This document shows, in pieces, positions 12,901-27,900 of a stretch of 64,000 bases of DNA. The notes below the pieces were generated by a model that worked only from the letters and a program-made list of their open reading frames with translations, was not told where the DNA came from and searched no databases. Origin of the DNA: Anagrus nilaparvatae (Eukaryota > Arthropoda > Insecta > Hymenoptera > Mymaridae); the NCBI GenBank assembly GCA_022575985.1, contig JAKSXM010000228.1, forward strand, positions 558,001-622,000, written 5' to 3'. The position numbers and the translations under genes are program-made. Position 1 is the first letter of the stretch. Each line of letters starts with the position of its first letter.

Positions 12901-15900
12901 GTACAGGATTTTTGGGTACATGAATTGTTTTGTACGGAATTAGCTTAGTTATTATGTTTTTAGCTTGGATTGGCAAGTTGGATAAGTTTAATTTAATTAG
13001 ATGCAAGTAATTTTTTAATTAAATTTGCTACTTTGATTACACCAAATTTTTGTATGCCAGTTTTTAAATTTCGCAAATTGTTATTGGCCTTTAGAAAACG
13101 TAATTTCATTGAGTTTTGTTACCATATCCTAACAAAAAATTCATTAATTCCAACTAAGAACATCAGTAAAATTTTTCCCATCACCTCTAATGATTTAAAT
13201 CTCATCTCCAAACCCAAAACCACTCAACAACCCAAACATCCCATCCTCACCTTACAACCCACCACCTAAAAAACCAGATCAGAAACTACTTTCTCATTTT
13301 TATTATCATTTTAAAACAAAAAACTTTGCATTTATTATAAAATAATAGAAAATAAAAAAAAAAAAATTTATTTCAAAAAATAAATCATTGTGTGCAAAAA
13401 CCAAAAGAAAAGAAGAGCGCATAATAATTTTCTAGACACTGGGGCGTATATTTCAATACTAATATCTATACTTTCTATTTGAATACAAATTATCGTTACA
13501 AACTCTCCATCTCCATATATAGAAAATGTATATCAATACTTATTTTGATTAATATTTTATTTATTTATTTAATAGATTTTTTAGACTGGAAACGATATTT
13601 TCATTTGCGTGTTTGTATTTGAATTTTTATCAGAAAATAAAAATGTGAAATTTAGAACGATTCAAAGGTCAAATTTTATTATTAAAGACATTTTGTACTT
13701 GATTTTTTGTTCAAGGAGGTCACATTTGTTCGTGATGATAATTTTTTATTAAGTAATTAACAAATTAAGAAAACATAAAAAAATTTTTAATTACTATCAT
13801 ACTTACCTGAATTAAAGTATCATATTATTGTAATTAAAAATTTGAAAAATTAGGTTAATAATAATACATTTTTTTTTATTTATCTTAATTTTATTAAGAC
13901 AAAATTATATGTTATATTTGTCATTCTTTTGTATGTTAAACATGCTCATATAAAATTAAATTGGTACGTTGGGTTTTAGAGAAGAAAGTTTTTTTTTTTG
14001 CTCTACATCTTTTTGTTGTTACAATTATTAATTAGATGTTGAATTGAGCTTACTTTCGAGTGTTTTTAGTGACGTTTATATGAATATGTACGTATCTTCG
14101 TTTTGTTTTTGTAGAATAAATGCATTTTTAGTGTGATTTAGTGCTTTTGTAAATGGCTTAATAGGACCAATTTATTAATTACTTTTTTGATGGCCTGAAA
14201 GTAAGCTATAAAAATATTTACAATAAAAAAAAGTTAATTTTCCCTTCACCCTTTAAATTCTGTTCCATAAACCATAATATACTCCACTGGAACCTAATTT
14301 TCTGTAAAAGTACATAATTTGAAAATAACTGAAAATAACAAATACTTTGAGGAAAAAAGTACCATTCGAATGTTCTAAAATTTTTGCTATAAAAATCATA
14401 ATGTCAATATTATCCAGATTCTTTCTTGTATTTTTAAAAACTATACATTTAGTGTTCTGAACTAATTAGCCTAAAAAATTGCCTGAAAACTAGAATATCA
14501 AAATCACAAAATCCGCCCAAAAATATTTCTATAATTCTCCCTATCAAAATCAGCTTTTTTATTTGGCACTTCCAACAGCTTGTTAAAAAAAACCCTAAAC
14601 ACAATTTTTTTTCAAAAGTAAAGAAATCTCTCTTCACCAAAACTAAAAAGCACTTTTCCTATACATTTACTCCCAACAACATAAAAGTACAAAAATTTTT
14701 CTTAAAAACACAGAATTTTATTTTTAATAAAATAATTACACATATTGTGTGCAAAAACAGCAACTAACCATATACACAAGTACAATTATTTGTAATAGCA
14801 TATTGTTTTCTTCTCTTTAACTACACACACACATCCATTTAAAAATTTAAATAACCGAAGAAACTAAATTAAAAAAATAAGGGTATTGAATCGTTTATAC
14901 TGTCATTTAAAGTATAATTTAAAAGACAATACACTTATTGTCCATATATAATAAGCAAAACTTAAATAAAATATCTTTTTAAAATCTATACAGGAAATTG
15001 TTTAATAAATTTAGCAAAAAAAAACATTCAATAAATTAGATCCACCCATATTAAAAAGAGTCATCTCTTTCTCACGCTTAATATAAAATTACTTTCAAAA
15101 AAATATATTCACTGCAAGTGCCCCAATCTGTAATATAAGATGCCATTAACAAACTATACTATAATCCATTTTTCACTATGATCTTCAAATAAATACCAAC
15201 TTCTTTCTCTTTTATCTATTTTACTATTAAACATTCCAACAAGGTTCACCCATAAGCCGTATGCTGCTTATAGATATTTATATATAATGGGCGATCCTCT
15301 AGATTATTATTATTATATAACGGTAATTAGGAGCAGTAATGTCGGTATATTTATATTAACAATTTTTTTTTTTTATAATCATCTTGTTTTTTTTTTTGCT
15401 ATGGCTGCGCCTATTTTATTATAAAAAAAGGTTTATTTTGTTATTCAGGTGTTTTAATGACTTTGGATGAAATATGAGGTAGTTAAGATTTTATGGAGAA
15501 ATGTTTGTTATAGAAATTAGAAAATTTATTTATGGGTCATGGGTCAGTTAGGTATTGTAAGTTTTTAATTTATAGCGTAATGAATTTTATGAAGATTTGT
15601 TGGGGATTTGTGGGGTTTTGTGGCATGATTTTTTAGATAGTTTGTGGTGTAAGGGAATTAGTGAGGGTTATTGAATGTATTTTTTATGGTTTGGTAAACC
15701 TCATTGAAAAATTTACCTGTCAAACTAGTCCAGCAAAAATTTTTTTAATAATATCAAAAATCATAAGCAAATCCCTAATTTGATTTAAATTACTACTTTA
15801 AACAAAAAACTAAAAATAATTATATTAGCAAATAATAATTGCCAAATTTCCTTCAAAAATTCATAATCATCAAACTCATCAAAACTACAAATTCAATCCG

Positions 15901-18900
15901 CCCCAACCTCCCCCATGCCCAATTAAAAAATAATATTTCCATATTTCTCACCTTGACCACTATTATAGACATGCAATAATTTACTTTTAAATTATGAATT
16001 GTGTAAATTACAAAAAGTAATATCTTCTTAATAATATTTATACATATTTATTTTATAATGTAATAAAAAACCAGAAAACAAATTTTTTTCTCTTCATATT
16101 TCATGCATATGTGTGTTGTATAGACAGTAAATAATAATTTTTCAGTGGGCGAGAGATAGTTCTGTAATATATTTTTGCGGTTTTAAAGATTTTATACAAA
16201 TAATAATTTTTAGAAATTTAAATTAAATTTAATGTGGAAATTTTCTGATGCCACGCGTTAGATCAGGAAATGTAGAAAAGATTTTTTCTCTTGATCAAGA
16301 ATAAAATGTACAGTCTAAATAAATAAAGTTGTATTTTTGAGTTATCACGATTTAGATATGAGATGAAAACACAAAAATTTAATTTTTCATCTCAAATATC
16401 AAAAAAATTTTTATGAGAAAATTACTGTTATTAAGTTACCTTTTTTACTCGTATTTCATATAATATAAAAATTTTTATCATAAGTATTTTATCAAAAAAT
16501 ATCAAATTAACATTTAATTATAGAGATAGATAATTATTAATCTAATAAATATCGAGTATTTCCTTTATTGGCACTAAGGTAACCTTGGTGCGTTTTATAA
16601 ATCATTGTATTGACAGCTGTAATTCCAATATTTATATGTATAGGTGAATTAATGTGAATCATTAGAATTTTTAATGAGTGTTGTAAATTTATGTGACTGT
16701 TTTTTGCTGATTTTATTATAGAGATTTTTCAAATATTTTTGGGTTCAATTTTTTCAATAACAATTTTTTTTAGAATTTCATTAAAGTTTCTTAAAACTTG
16801 CAAGCATTGATTCATGAAAATTCTTAGAAAATCACAAAAATACTCATCAATTACTTAAACACATTTTTTTACTAAAATTTTACTATTTAGTCAGAACCTG
16901 ACTTTTTTCCAGCTAAATTCATTTAAAACTCTTGTTTTTTCCTACCTAATTACCTCAATTTCATTTTTTCCGGAAGACATAAATATTTGTTTACCATAAT
17001 ACTACATTTATTTTAATACTCTTCCTAACTATCCCTAACTATCATAAAATTACACAACAATTATCTAAAAAACACAAAACAAAAAAAAGCTCAAAAGTTT
17101 TTAAAACCCATTTAACAAGAATGCTATTATTTTTTACAATAACTCGATCATTACATAAATTTCATAGATTTAAATAATGGCTTTTGACTCTGATTTTCTT
17201 CTTTTATTTTTTTCTATTGTAAAAAAATAATAGATTGTTCAGAATACCATAAAATTATAAAAACTAAGTAAAAAAAAACGACAGTAAAAAAATATCATTA
17301 AATAATACAAACAATTTTCCTTTTTATTTTTTAAAATGCATTAAACCATTTAAAGTTATAATAAAAATTTCTTCAACACACAAACAAACAAACAAAAAAA
17401 TCTAAAAAAATGAAGAAGAAATAAGAGTATAATAATTACATCAATAATTTCCAAGCTATCATAATCGTTCAAATAATAAAAAAAATTTTCAAGTAGTTAG
17501 ATACATTAAGTACTGCAAGAATCTTACAACTCGTTCATCCAAATATATATAGACTCATAATCCAATCGCATCAAGTTGCCTTTTAGTCTCGGTTTATACA
17601 CCATCATCATCATCATCATCAGGTGGGGTACATTAGATACATTCAACCAAGTAAAAGATCATTTTTTTTAAAATCTTATCCTCGCCTTAAGCAACAAAAA
17701 TTCTAGTGTATATATTAACCTCTTCCTTTCTTTTTTTATATATAACGTTATCTCTTTCTTGCAACCATATAATGCAGAAAAAAAAGAGTTTCTTATGTCA
17801 AGACAAGATATATACCGCGGGGCGAGGTGAGTGCAGAAGCGTGGGAAACCCCTCTGGAGAAACTGACGTTCGAAACAACTTTTCTCTCTTTCTTACTTTT
17901 AGAGTTATTTTTCAACGGCAGTTCAACAGATAACCCATTATGTATGTACACTAGAAAGAATGATAGAGAGAGAGCAAAAAAATTGCAAAGAAAGGTTCTA
18001 TATATATATATACCGACACGCGACACGCGGAATTGCCCGTTTATATAAAACGACGTGATCGGTTATATGTATCTTTGAGTCTATGTAAGACATCTAAACC
18101 TGAAATTATTTATTTATTTATTTTTTTAACTTTTCGTGTTTAAAAGGTTCTATTTCTCTTTAAAGAACAATTATCGTGATGTATTGCAGTTTTATATGTT
18201 TACGTTATGCAAAAAAATTATAACGATTTTATTTTTTAAGGTATTTTTGGGAGTGGTGATCGATGATGACATTGAGAATGAGGGTTTGAAAATTGTTTAT
18301 TGTTTTAAATTTCTTGCCTTGTATTGTTTAATTTAAAAAAATTGCATAAATTAATTTATTCTTACCATGTAACTGTTATCAGTTGTGGAGTACTTTTATG
18401 GGTACAAGTGAATTTATAAATTATTTAATATAAATTTCTAATGGTATTTAGTAATTTATTGGGATTAATAATGTTATTCAACTACAGAAATTTTGTTCTT
18501 GATAAAGAAGAAATTTAGCTCAATTAGGCCCTCTCTACCCCAGCACATAATCATGTTTGTTGGATATTTTTTTCCAAGCTACACGGTACTAAAAACATAA
18601 CCTCAAAATTACATATTTAAATGATTATAACCCACTAAAAACTTATTAGTTACATAAATTGTTTATAATTTTTATAATAAATAACTTATTCTATAGTTAA
18701 AATACCATTTAATTACATTTTATTGTTTAATTTTTATTGAAAATAATATTTACTAATACTACTAGTGGCGCCAATTTTGTAATAACTTTAATTTCGAATA
18801 TCTCAGCTACACCACAAAATATCTAACAAACATGATTATCATAAAACATGATTATGTCCTGGTGTAGAGAGGGCCTTAGAGAAATTATATTTGAGAAATT

Positions 18901-21900
18901 AGATTTAACTCTCAGGTTAAATTTAGTTAAAATTAAAACAATATACATACCTAATTTTATAGGTTTAGCACTTACATCTTTATAATAAAGAACCCGATAA
19001 AAACTTCTGCGGTTAATTTTGAATATAATTGTATTTTAACATACGTTCAATTTTTTACTTTTATGCAATTGTTTTTTTGGAATATTTTCTTATAATTATA
19101 GTATTGCAAAGTCATTTCATTTGCGAGAAAAATTTTAATACAAATATGTATATATATCATAGATGTATAAGGGTATATACATCTATGATATATATCTTAT
19201 TCCTGTCTTCCTTTAATATTTATCAGGTGTAAATATTGTTCGCCTAACTTTTATAGTACACTTAGAGAAAGTTTCTTTTCTTGATAAAACTGAACTGGTA
19301 ACAGAGAAATTAATTCTGAAAAATTAAATTTATATAGATTTAATAATTTAATACGTTCACCTAATTTTAGAGTATTGTAACAGATTTTTTTTTCTGAACG
19401 CAACATTCAATTTGGAGTGCTTATGAATTCTTTTCCTACTATATTTATAGTAATGGAAAGTCATTTCAGTTGCGAGAATAATTTTAATACCATGTTTTGT
19501 CCATACCTTTTCTATAATATTTGTTGAAAACTTTCTTTATAAGTATCAAAGTAAATTAAATTCAAACCCTAAAATTACAATTATTGGGTTCACTTCTATA
19601 TTTTTCCAATCTTTCAAAAACATCCATGACCTTATTTACATTTACATTTACATTTACATTTATTTCTCCCTCAGATAAATTTTCTCTACATAAATGTGCA
19701 CATTATTATTAATAGTTGAACTTTATTTATGTATAAAAAATTTAAAAAATTTCTTAACAGATTAAAAATGAAATACGAGTTTAAAAAAAAAGGCAAATAA
19801 AATTGCTTATAAAAATATAAATAGATCAACTTCTTCTCCACTTACTTTTTCACTTTAAAAAAATAATAATAAATCTCTGGAATAACTTGGAATTTCAAAA
19901 TTTTTTTTTTCTCTCAATTATTGTTATTATTATTTTATAAAATACTTACTCGAGTATATTATGACTAATATACTCTTTTATTTTTATAAAATTTTCTTGT
20001 ATTTTTTTTGCCTACACTAATTTAAGATTTCTCGATTTCACATTAAAAAAAAAAAATTCAAAAATAAAAAAAAAATTTTTTTAGTTTACTTCTGACATTA
20101 TTCGAATGTGGTGTTTTATTAGAAAAAATCGTGTTAATATAATTTTGATAGTATGAAATTAAATTACATTTTACTGATAACATTTATCACAATAAAATTA
20201 TCAACAGAAGAATCAGAAGAAGATCTAAATTCTCAATTTACAATAAAAATTGGTGCATTATATCTCAAAAATGACAATTATTACGAAGAAACTTTAAAAA
20301 ACGTTATAAATCACTATAATTCTGAATTAAGTAACAGTTTTAATTTAGAATTGATAAAAATATCAAATTTAGATAAATTAAATTACTACAAATTAAAATT
20401 ATCAGTATGTCAATTATTAGAAACTGGTGTATCAGTGATATTTGGTACTCGTGATATTAAATCAAATAAATTAGTATCAAATATATTAAAAAATTTTGAT
20501 ATACCATTGATAACTTACAATTATCAATATGATAATAATGATAATAATACAATAAATGTTTATCCAAGTGGTAAAATCTTAAATTTAGTTATCAATGATG
20601 TTATAAAATATTTAAATAGGAAGTATTTTAGTATCATTTATCAAACAGGTACTGCGTTAACAAGATTACAGAGTATCATTGAATCTAAAAATGATAATAA
20701 AATATTTTCTAAAATGTATGAATTAGAATCATTAGAAAATATTAAATTGTTAAAAACTGAAAATGAACAAAATAATGTTTATTATAAATTGATAAAAGAA
20801 TTAAAGAAATCAACAAATGTTGCATTGATTATCGATTTAGAAACTGATAATTTAATTAAATTTTTAGATATTATGAAAAATATGGGTTTAATGAGTGATT
20901 ATTTTACATGTTTTATAACTAATTTAGATAGCTATTATCTAAATTTTAGTAATATTAATAATATTAATTCAATATCAAATATAACAATATTTAAATTATC
21001 AGGTAATACAACAAAATTATCTAAATTTAATGATTTAGAATCAGCGTTAATATATGATACAGTAATATCATATGCTAATATTATGGAATTATTGATAAAA
21101 AAATATTTAAATAAAGAACAATTAAATAGATTAAAAAATAATATTCCATTATCATGTGATTTAGAAACTGATAAAAATGACATTGGTCAATTATTTAGAA
21201 AAATGTTTATTAAGAAAATAAAATATGGTGCTAATACTGGTTTAATGAAATTTAATGATTATGGTGAACGTCAATTTGAATTGGATATTCTAAATTTGTA
21301 TTCTGGTGATACAAAATTAATAGGCAAATGGAAAAATAATAAATTGTTGATTGTAAATTCTGATAATAATAATGATAATCAAGTAACAGAAGCCATAAAA
21401 AGTAAAACATTTATAGTAACAACACGTATTGGTTCACCATACGTTATGCCAGTATCTGATGATTCTGATAGTAGCGATGGACGTTTTATAGGTAACAGAA
21501 AATATGAAGGTTACTGTATTGATTTGATAAATAAAATAGAAGAATTTTTAAATATAAAATGTGAATTTGAATTAGTACCAGATGGTAAATATGGATCAGT
21601 TGATCCAAAAACAAAAGAATGGAATGGTTTAATCAAAAGATTATTAGATTTAAAAGCTGATTTTGCTATTTGTGATTTAAGTATAACATCAGAAAGACAA
21701 ACAGCAGTTGATTTTACAGCACCATTTATGAATTTAGGTATTAGCATATTATACAGAAAAATGGATAAAGAAATGCCTTCAATATTTGCATTTATGTCAC
21801 CATTATCAACAGAAGTTTGGATATATATAATAACAGCATTTGTGTTGTTTTCATTGATAATAACAATAATAGCTAAAATAACACCATCAGAAGAAGATTT

Positions 21901-24900
21901 AAATTTAATAAACTCAATGTGGTTATCAATTGGTTCATTAATGCAACAAGGTTCTGATATATTACCCAAAACATTTTCATTAAGAATGAATGTTATATTT
22001 TGGTGGTTATTTGTATTGATAATAGTTGCTAGTTATACTGCTAATTTAGCAGCATTTTTAACGTCACAATTAATGGAAAATACAATAAACGATGTTAATG
22101 ATTTAATAAAACAAAATAAAATAAAATATGGTGCATTAGAAGGTGGTTCAACGTACTCATTTTTAAAAAATAACAATCAATCGATATATCAAAGAATATT
22201 TAATACAATGTTGGATACAAAACCAAATGTGTTTACCAAAACAAATGACGAAGGTGTTAAACGTGTATTGAATAATAAAAAAAAAAATTATGCTTTTTTT
22301 ATGGAATCAACAACAATTGAATATCAAATTGAAAGATTATGTGACTTAAAAATAATTGGTAATTTATTAGATAGCAAAGGTTATGGTATCGCAATGCCAC
22401 AAAATTCACCATACAGAACAATGATGAACACTGCGATATTACATTTACAAGAAAAAGGTGAATTACATAAATTAAAAGAAAAATGGTGGAAATTAAAAGG
22501 TGGTGGTAAATGTGATTATTTAATACAAGATAATACAGCGTTAAATACTAATCAACTTGGTATGAAAGATTTGTATGGTGTTTTTTTATTATTGTTAATT
22601 GGTTCGTTAGTATCGTTTTTAATTTCTATTATTGAATTTTTATGGGATTTGAAAAAAATTGCTATTGTTAAAAAAATTACACCATGGAATGCATTTAAGT
22701 CAGAATTGAAATTTATATTTAATTTTAAATTAGATAAAAAACCTAATCCTAAAGCTAATCCATCGAGCAAATCAAGTTTGACTCATATTAGCAAAATTAA
22801 AATTAATTTAGTTAATGAGGTTGATGTGTAAATTTTTTTTCTACAAATTTTTTTGTATTTTTTTAAATAAAGTTTTGTTGAAAAAATTGTTTGATTTATT
22901 TATTTATGCTTGTTTTTTTTTCTTTGAGATACCTTGAAATATGTAAGGAAACTAATTTAGTTTTTTTTTATGTAATTGATTGTTTTTAATAATCATTTTG
23001 TTGTTGTTTTTTATCTTTGGAAAAAATTATTAATAAATGGAGTTTTTTTTGTTTCAAGGATTTTTGTTGTATAAATTATGTTGTTTTTTGTACTGATGAT
23101 TTATATTAATGTGGCATTTTTGTAAGGATTTAGTGAAAATCTAAGATGCGAAATTGGACGGATTTTAATATTCCAAAAAGCTACTGCGTTTATGAAAATT
23201 TTGACTAAAAAACCAGTTTTTCCGTTGAAAATTAAAAAAATTGATATTTTCTGCAACTGACGTAACAAAATCGGCCTTGGCCATAAAAAAGTGCCCCCAA
23301 TCTCAGTTTAATTAATAATCAATTTAGGCCATTTTTTATTTTTCTGACCGCACGAGTCATATAAAATAACTTAATCCTCGATATTTTCAAATAAACCCAC
23401 TTTTAAACCATAAATTCAATACATAAAACAGAAATTTGTTACAAATAAAAAATTTTATATCCCCATAAATTTGAAAATTAACAGATTAATAAAAAAAACA
23501 CGAAATATCATTTCAATACCTAAAATTTGCACAATACATTAAGTTGTGAAAGTTCCTTCTTCTTTTCATAACAAAAACACACATAAAAGCATCGCTGATT
23601 TTTTACAAAGAACCAAAATAATTTTTACAAAAGACATAAAATTTACTACTTTTTAATTTTATTGTTAAAAGTATTTACACAATAATAACAAGTCAAGAAC
23701 TTGTGTATTTAAAAAAGACATTATAAAATCCCAAAATAATCCGAGGGATTAAAAATTGATTTTTTCGCCAAACCTGTAAAATAAAATTTTTATTATTTCC
23801 TTTGAAATAGGTTTGGTCATTTTTATGATAATTTTTACCTTGATTCCAATTGTTAAAATCACGTTTTTTGTTTTCATTGTTATTCAAGCTAAAACATATC
23901 ACGTATGTTAAATTTGCAAGTATTTTATGTTAAAACATGAAAAAATACCATTTTTTTAAGGACGTTTTTTGATAATAATGAGTTAATAGATTTTTTTATA
24001 AAAACATCAAAGTAAATCGGTCACGATTAATTTATTTATAGCAAAAAAAAAACTAAAAATTTGCAAAAAAATAAATATTTTACAGTCATTGAATATTCAT
24101 AAAATTTTTTTGTTTTTATTTAGTTTCTTAGAATCGATTTAAAAAAATTTTTTTAATCATCATAAATAGTAATTTTATATTTTTTACCTTGTAATGACAA
24201 ATAAAATTTTGATATTTGATATACTAAAAAAAATCATTTTTCCTATTTATTTAGCCTAAAAATCATGCGCTAAAAAATGTAATAAAAATTTTTATTATTA
24301 TTTGTCACTCGATGCAAGTAAGCAAAAACGAGAAAGTTTTATTTTATTTATACAGAAGCCTTTTAAATATTTAAATGTTTTCTAGATTAAAATCGTTTAA
24401 AAATGGAAGAATTTTTATATTCGTTTTTTGTTGTCTGTGAAGCTCATTGTCTTGACATTTAATATTTTTCTTGTAATAAAAATTTTTAAAAAATATCTTA
24501 ATTTTTGTAAAAAATATTACGCAAATAAAAAAATTTTATTACTTTATAATAACTTTTACATACAATACACGCAAAAAAAATTGGTTTTAGACATGAATTC
24601 CTGGGAGGTCTATACTTCTGTAAGTATAACACATAAAATATGATAATTATTTTAGGCGATTCTTATTCAATACGCAGTCAGTAATTATTATGTAAGAACA
24701 AATTAAACAGTAATAAAAATTTTATTTAGCCTCAGTTTTTAGGTTAAGTAACTATTTTTTTTTTTTAAATAATTTTGTATAAATAAATAATTTAATGTAC
24801 AGTTTTTTTAAACTTGAAATTTTTTTGGCTTTAGGCTAATAAATATTTCTTTCTCACCCTGTAGCTTGTGCATATGGCTGAGTTTTTTTTGGATTTGAAT

Positions 24901-27900
24901 TCTATTTTACATATTATTATGTTTTTTTTTGCAAGCATGTTATTATTTAAATTATAGACTGTTTACGTTCGACTGTTACGCAGTTTTTTTTTTGTGGGAC
25001 GCTTTTGTTTTGGTTGGGTTGTTATTGAGGGGCATGGACAGGTTACTTGTTAAGTATGATTTATCAGGGTTTCTTATTGGTGAATTTGGTAAGCATTTTG
25101 AAAATTTGACATTTTTTTCTAGTAGCAGCAACTAGAATTCTGGTTGTGGTCACCGAATTTTATTTTCAGTGTATCAATTTTTGACTTCTTGTCTAAAGGT
25201 TATCCGTTTATAAAACTCTAATTTCAATGATACTTTTTAGTCCAAAATTGTCAGTTACCATTTAAAACCAAAAAAAGAAAGTAGCTTCCTATCTAAATTT
25301 AAAGTTCTCTTCTGAGAATATTTTAAATCCGAACTAAAAGTTGACAAACAAAAACGATATACTTTTTTGGCAATACTCCAAATTTTAATCATTTCATTTC
25401 TTTCAAGCAAAGTATAAAAAAAAAAATTCTTAAAAAATAAATAAAATTTTCTTATTTTATAGTTAAAAATATTAAAATTGTAATTCATTTTAATTTCAGC
25501 TGTTAAACCTGAATAAAATCATTTATAATAATTTTCAGAAATTACTGTGAACTATATTTTTTATCTAAACATATTTTATAAGAAAAGCCAATGAATATTC
25601 AAATAAATTTATCAAACATTTTAAAACACAATCTTATCTTGCAAGAATTTTAACAAAACAAATTTTTTTCCCAGTGTATGTTTTACAAATTTTTATGTTA
25701 TTTTTTCTCACAAATAATCAAAAAACTAAAATAACTCATTTTGGACGAAGAAAAAATTCTTTTAAATTCTGGTAATTTCTTTGCATATTTTAAAAATCTT
25801 AAAAATTTCTTTAAAACTTTAACTAATTTTTAAAAAGAATCACTCTTCATAAATACAACGTTTCGCATTTTGGTCAAAAATAATAATAATAATTCAAGAG
25901 TTTCCTTTAATATTTTCTCTTTCGCATGTAACCAAAAAGAACACATGTTCGTAATAATACATCTTACTTCATAAAAGGAAAGTATACAGAAAAAAAACCA
26001 CAAAACCACGACATAAGTTCCAAAGACAGAGAGAAAGAATCGGATGTACACTATTTTTTACAGTGTGAATATAATACAAAATCATATTTTTCAAGCAAAA
26101 AAAACCACATTGTCATTATTTTATTATAAAAAAATTACTTATTTATTCAAAAACGAGTTTAATTTTTACTTTTTTTTCCACTAACGGATGTGCAGTATTT
26201 ATTAGATAAGAGGGATAAATTCTTTGAATTTTTAAAAGAAAAAATTTGATATACACTGGTTTTATTTTTTATGGGATTTCCGGCTCGATATAAATTGATT
26301 TTAATAGCGTAATTTATTTTTATAATATAAAGAAAGTTTAGTGTGTGCTTCAATTTATTGTTATGTAAACTATTAAATTATGGTTGCGCATATTATTTTA
26401 TAGAAAATTATTGTTCAATTTACGTAATTTAATAATTTTTTAGCAGAAAAATTTTTAATAAATTAAGCTAAATTGGTCTTATACAGTTTTTAGTTTATGA
26501 AGAGATTAATTTTACACCCGCAGCTTATAATAATTCATTTTATTGATAATTTCCTGTCAAAAGATTTACTAACAAAAAATTAAGTATGTACAAGCTAGGG
26601 GTGTGCAGTTTCCCGAAATTTCGAATCGGGTATTAGAAGTTTCGGGATTTTTTTTTAGATGTAGGATTTTTTGGTATCAAGTTTTGGGTGAAGCCCAATA
26701 TGTTCGAAAAAGGACTGCATTTCTGCATCTAAGCATCCGTAAAGCCCCTAAAAAAACTGAATTTTCAGTTCAGGTACCCGATACACTCCTACTATAACCA
26801 TTTATAAAATATCTGACAACCAAAAATTACAACAATTCACAATATTTCTCATAATTTAACCAACAAGAGAACTAAAAAAAATGTATTATTAATTAGATTC
26901 ACAGAAAAGTTAAATAAAAATAAAACGTATACATAAATTTCATGAAAAATATAAATAAAAAAAATATGCATGTATAAAAAATTCATATTATAATAAATTC
27001 AATGCTAAATCGTGACCAAACCTTAAAAATAACGATCTCTTTTTATAGAAAATTTCTACGGCAACATGAGAAATTGATCGATTTTTAAGAATCTCCTCGT
27101 CAATATATTTTTATAAAAATAAGATAATAACTGCATTATTAATTCTATACAATTTTTTTGTCATATTTTATTAACTGACGTATAAATATAATTTTATGTA
27201 ATATCGAGTGTATAATATAAGCGTATGCTCAAGCACGTTTTATGAAACCAACAAAAAAAATTTTAATAAATACACGATTCTCCCACGCAAAAGTACAAAA
27301 GAATTGTCGCTAAATAAAAAAAAATATCAATCAATTTTTGAGACACAAAAGGAAATTTAAGTTTATTAAATATAACTTATAAGGATATATATAGCAGTAA
27401 TCTTATCTGTTTCGTCACGTCGCCAAACCAATTTTTGCATTAGATTAAACGTCCTTTAGCAAGGCCGCTATATATTTTGAAAATTTTTATAAAAATAAAA
27501 AAGGTGCGCGCACGACCTTTCCATTTTGGCCTTCTTTCACGATGTTTCTCATGAGATTTTTCGTCGAATATGGTCTTGTTTATAGGCATTTAAAAACAAA
27601 ATCGACCAAAGTCAGTCTCGCTTGGCGAACTCTGAGGTATGCTATGCCCTCCTCAAAGAGATTATGAGATTCTTTTATTTCTCTTTGCCTGACTTATATT
27701 ATATATGCAATACATGTGTTTTACACATTGCGAATTGTTCTTGGTCGCATTTTTCCTTTTATTTGGCATTATTGTTCTTAGATAATATACAGTTCGTGTG
27801 AATCTACTTTGAGGTTAAAATGCCATTTATTGAGTTATTGTTCTTATTATACCTATGCTCTTTTTTTTATACTACTTAAAGAGTATATTTCTCGCCCTTG

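Larger units (their letters stand above)
9987..20152 (+). other. Traf4 intron 1, part before the nested receptor gene
   Basis: Mostly AT-rich sequence with no supportable exon. Recognisable items are a degenerate hairpin-repeat copy near 10925-11060, a GC-richer island at 12000-12135, a second island at 17560-18070 preceded by a (CAT)n tract, a Harbinger-like MITE at 18527-18875, solo ends of a MITE family near 19101 and 19450, and a perfect short palindrome at 19150-19195. The ORF at 13033-13269 is low complexity. Confidence 0.5.

Noticed and set aside
13033..13269. 78-codon ORF in Traf4 intron 1
   Set aside because: No domain, no splice signals that fit, and an Asn/Lys/Pro/Thr composition typical of random AT-rich DNA.
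16572..16596. Palindrome 'gcactaaggtaaccttggtgc'
   Set aside because: Short imperfect inverted repeat, isolated, with no copies noticed; chance is likely.
17706..18048. Three overlapping ORFs on both strands
   Set aside because: All three arise from GC-richer composition. None has a domain, and a donor-like GTGAGT interrupts them.
19150..19195. microRNA precursor
   Set aside because: A perfect 20-bp stem with a six-base loop is too short for a typical precursor and consists mainly of AT repeats.
21511..21969. 152-codon ORF opposite the glutamate receptor
   Set aside because: Antisense shadow of a strongly AT-biased conserved coding sequence.
24929..25135. Possible Traf4 or receptor exon
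   Set aside because: Slightly GC-richer and open, but no homology I recognise and no flanking acceptor/donor pair in phase.
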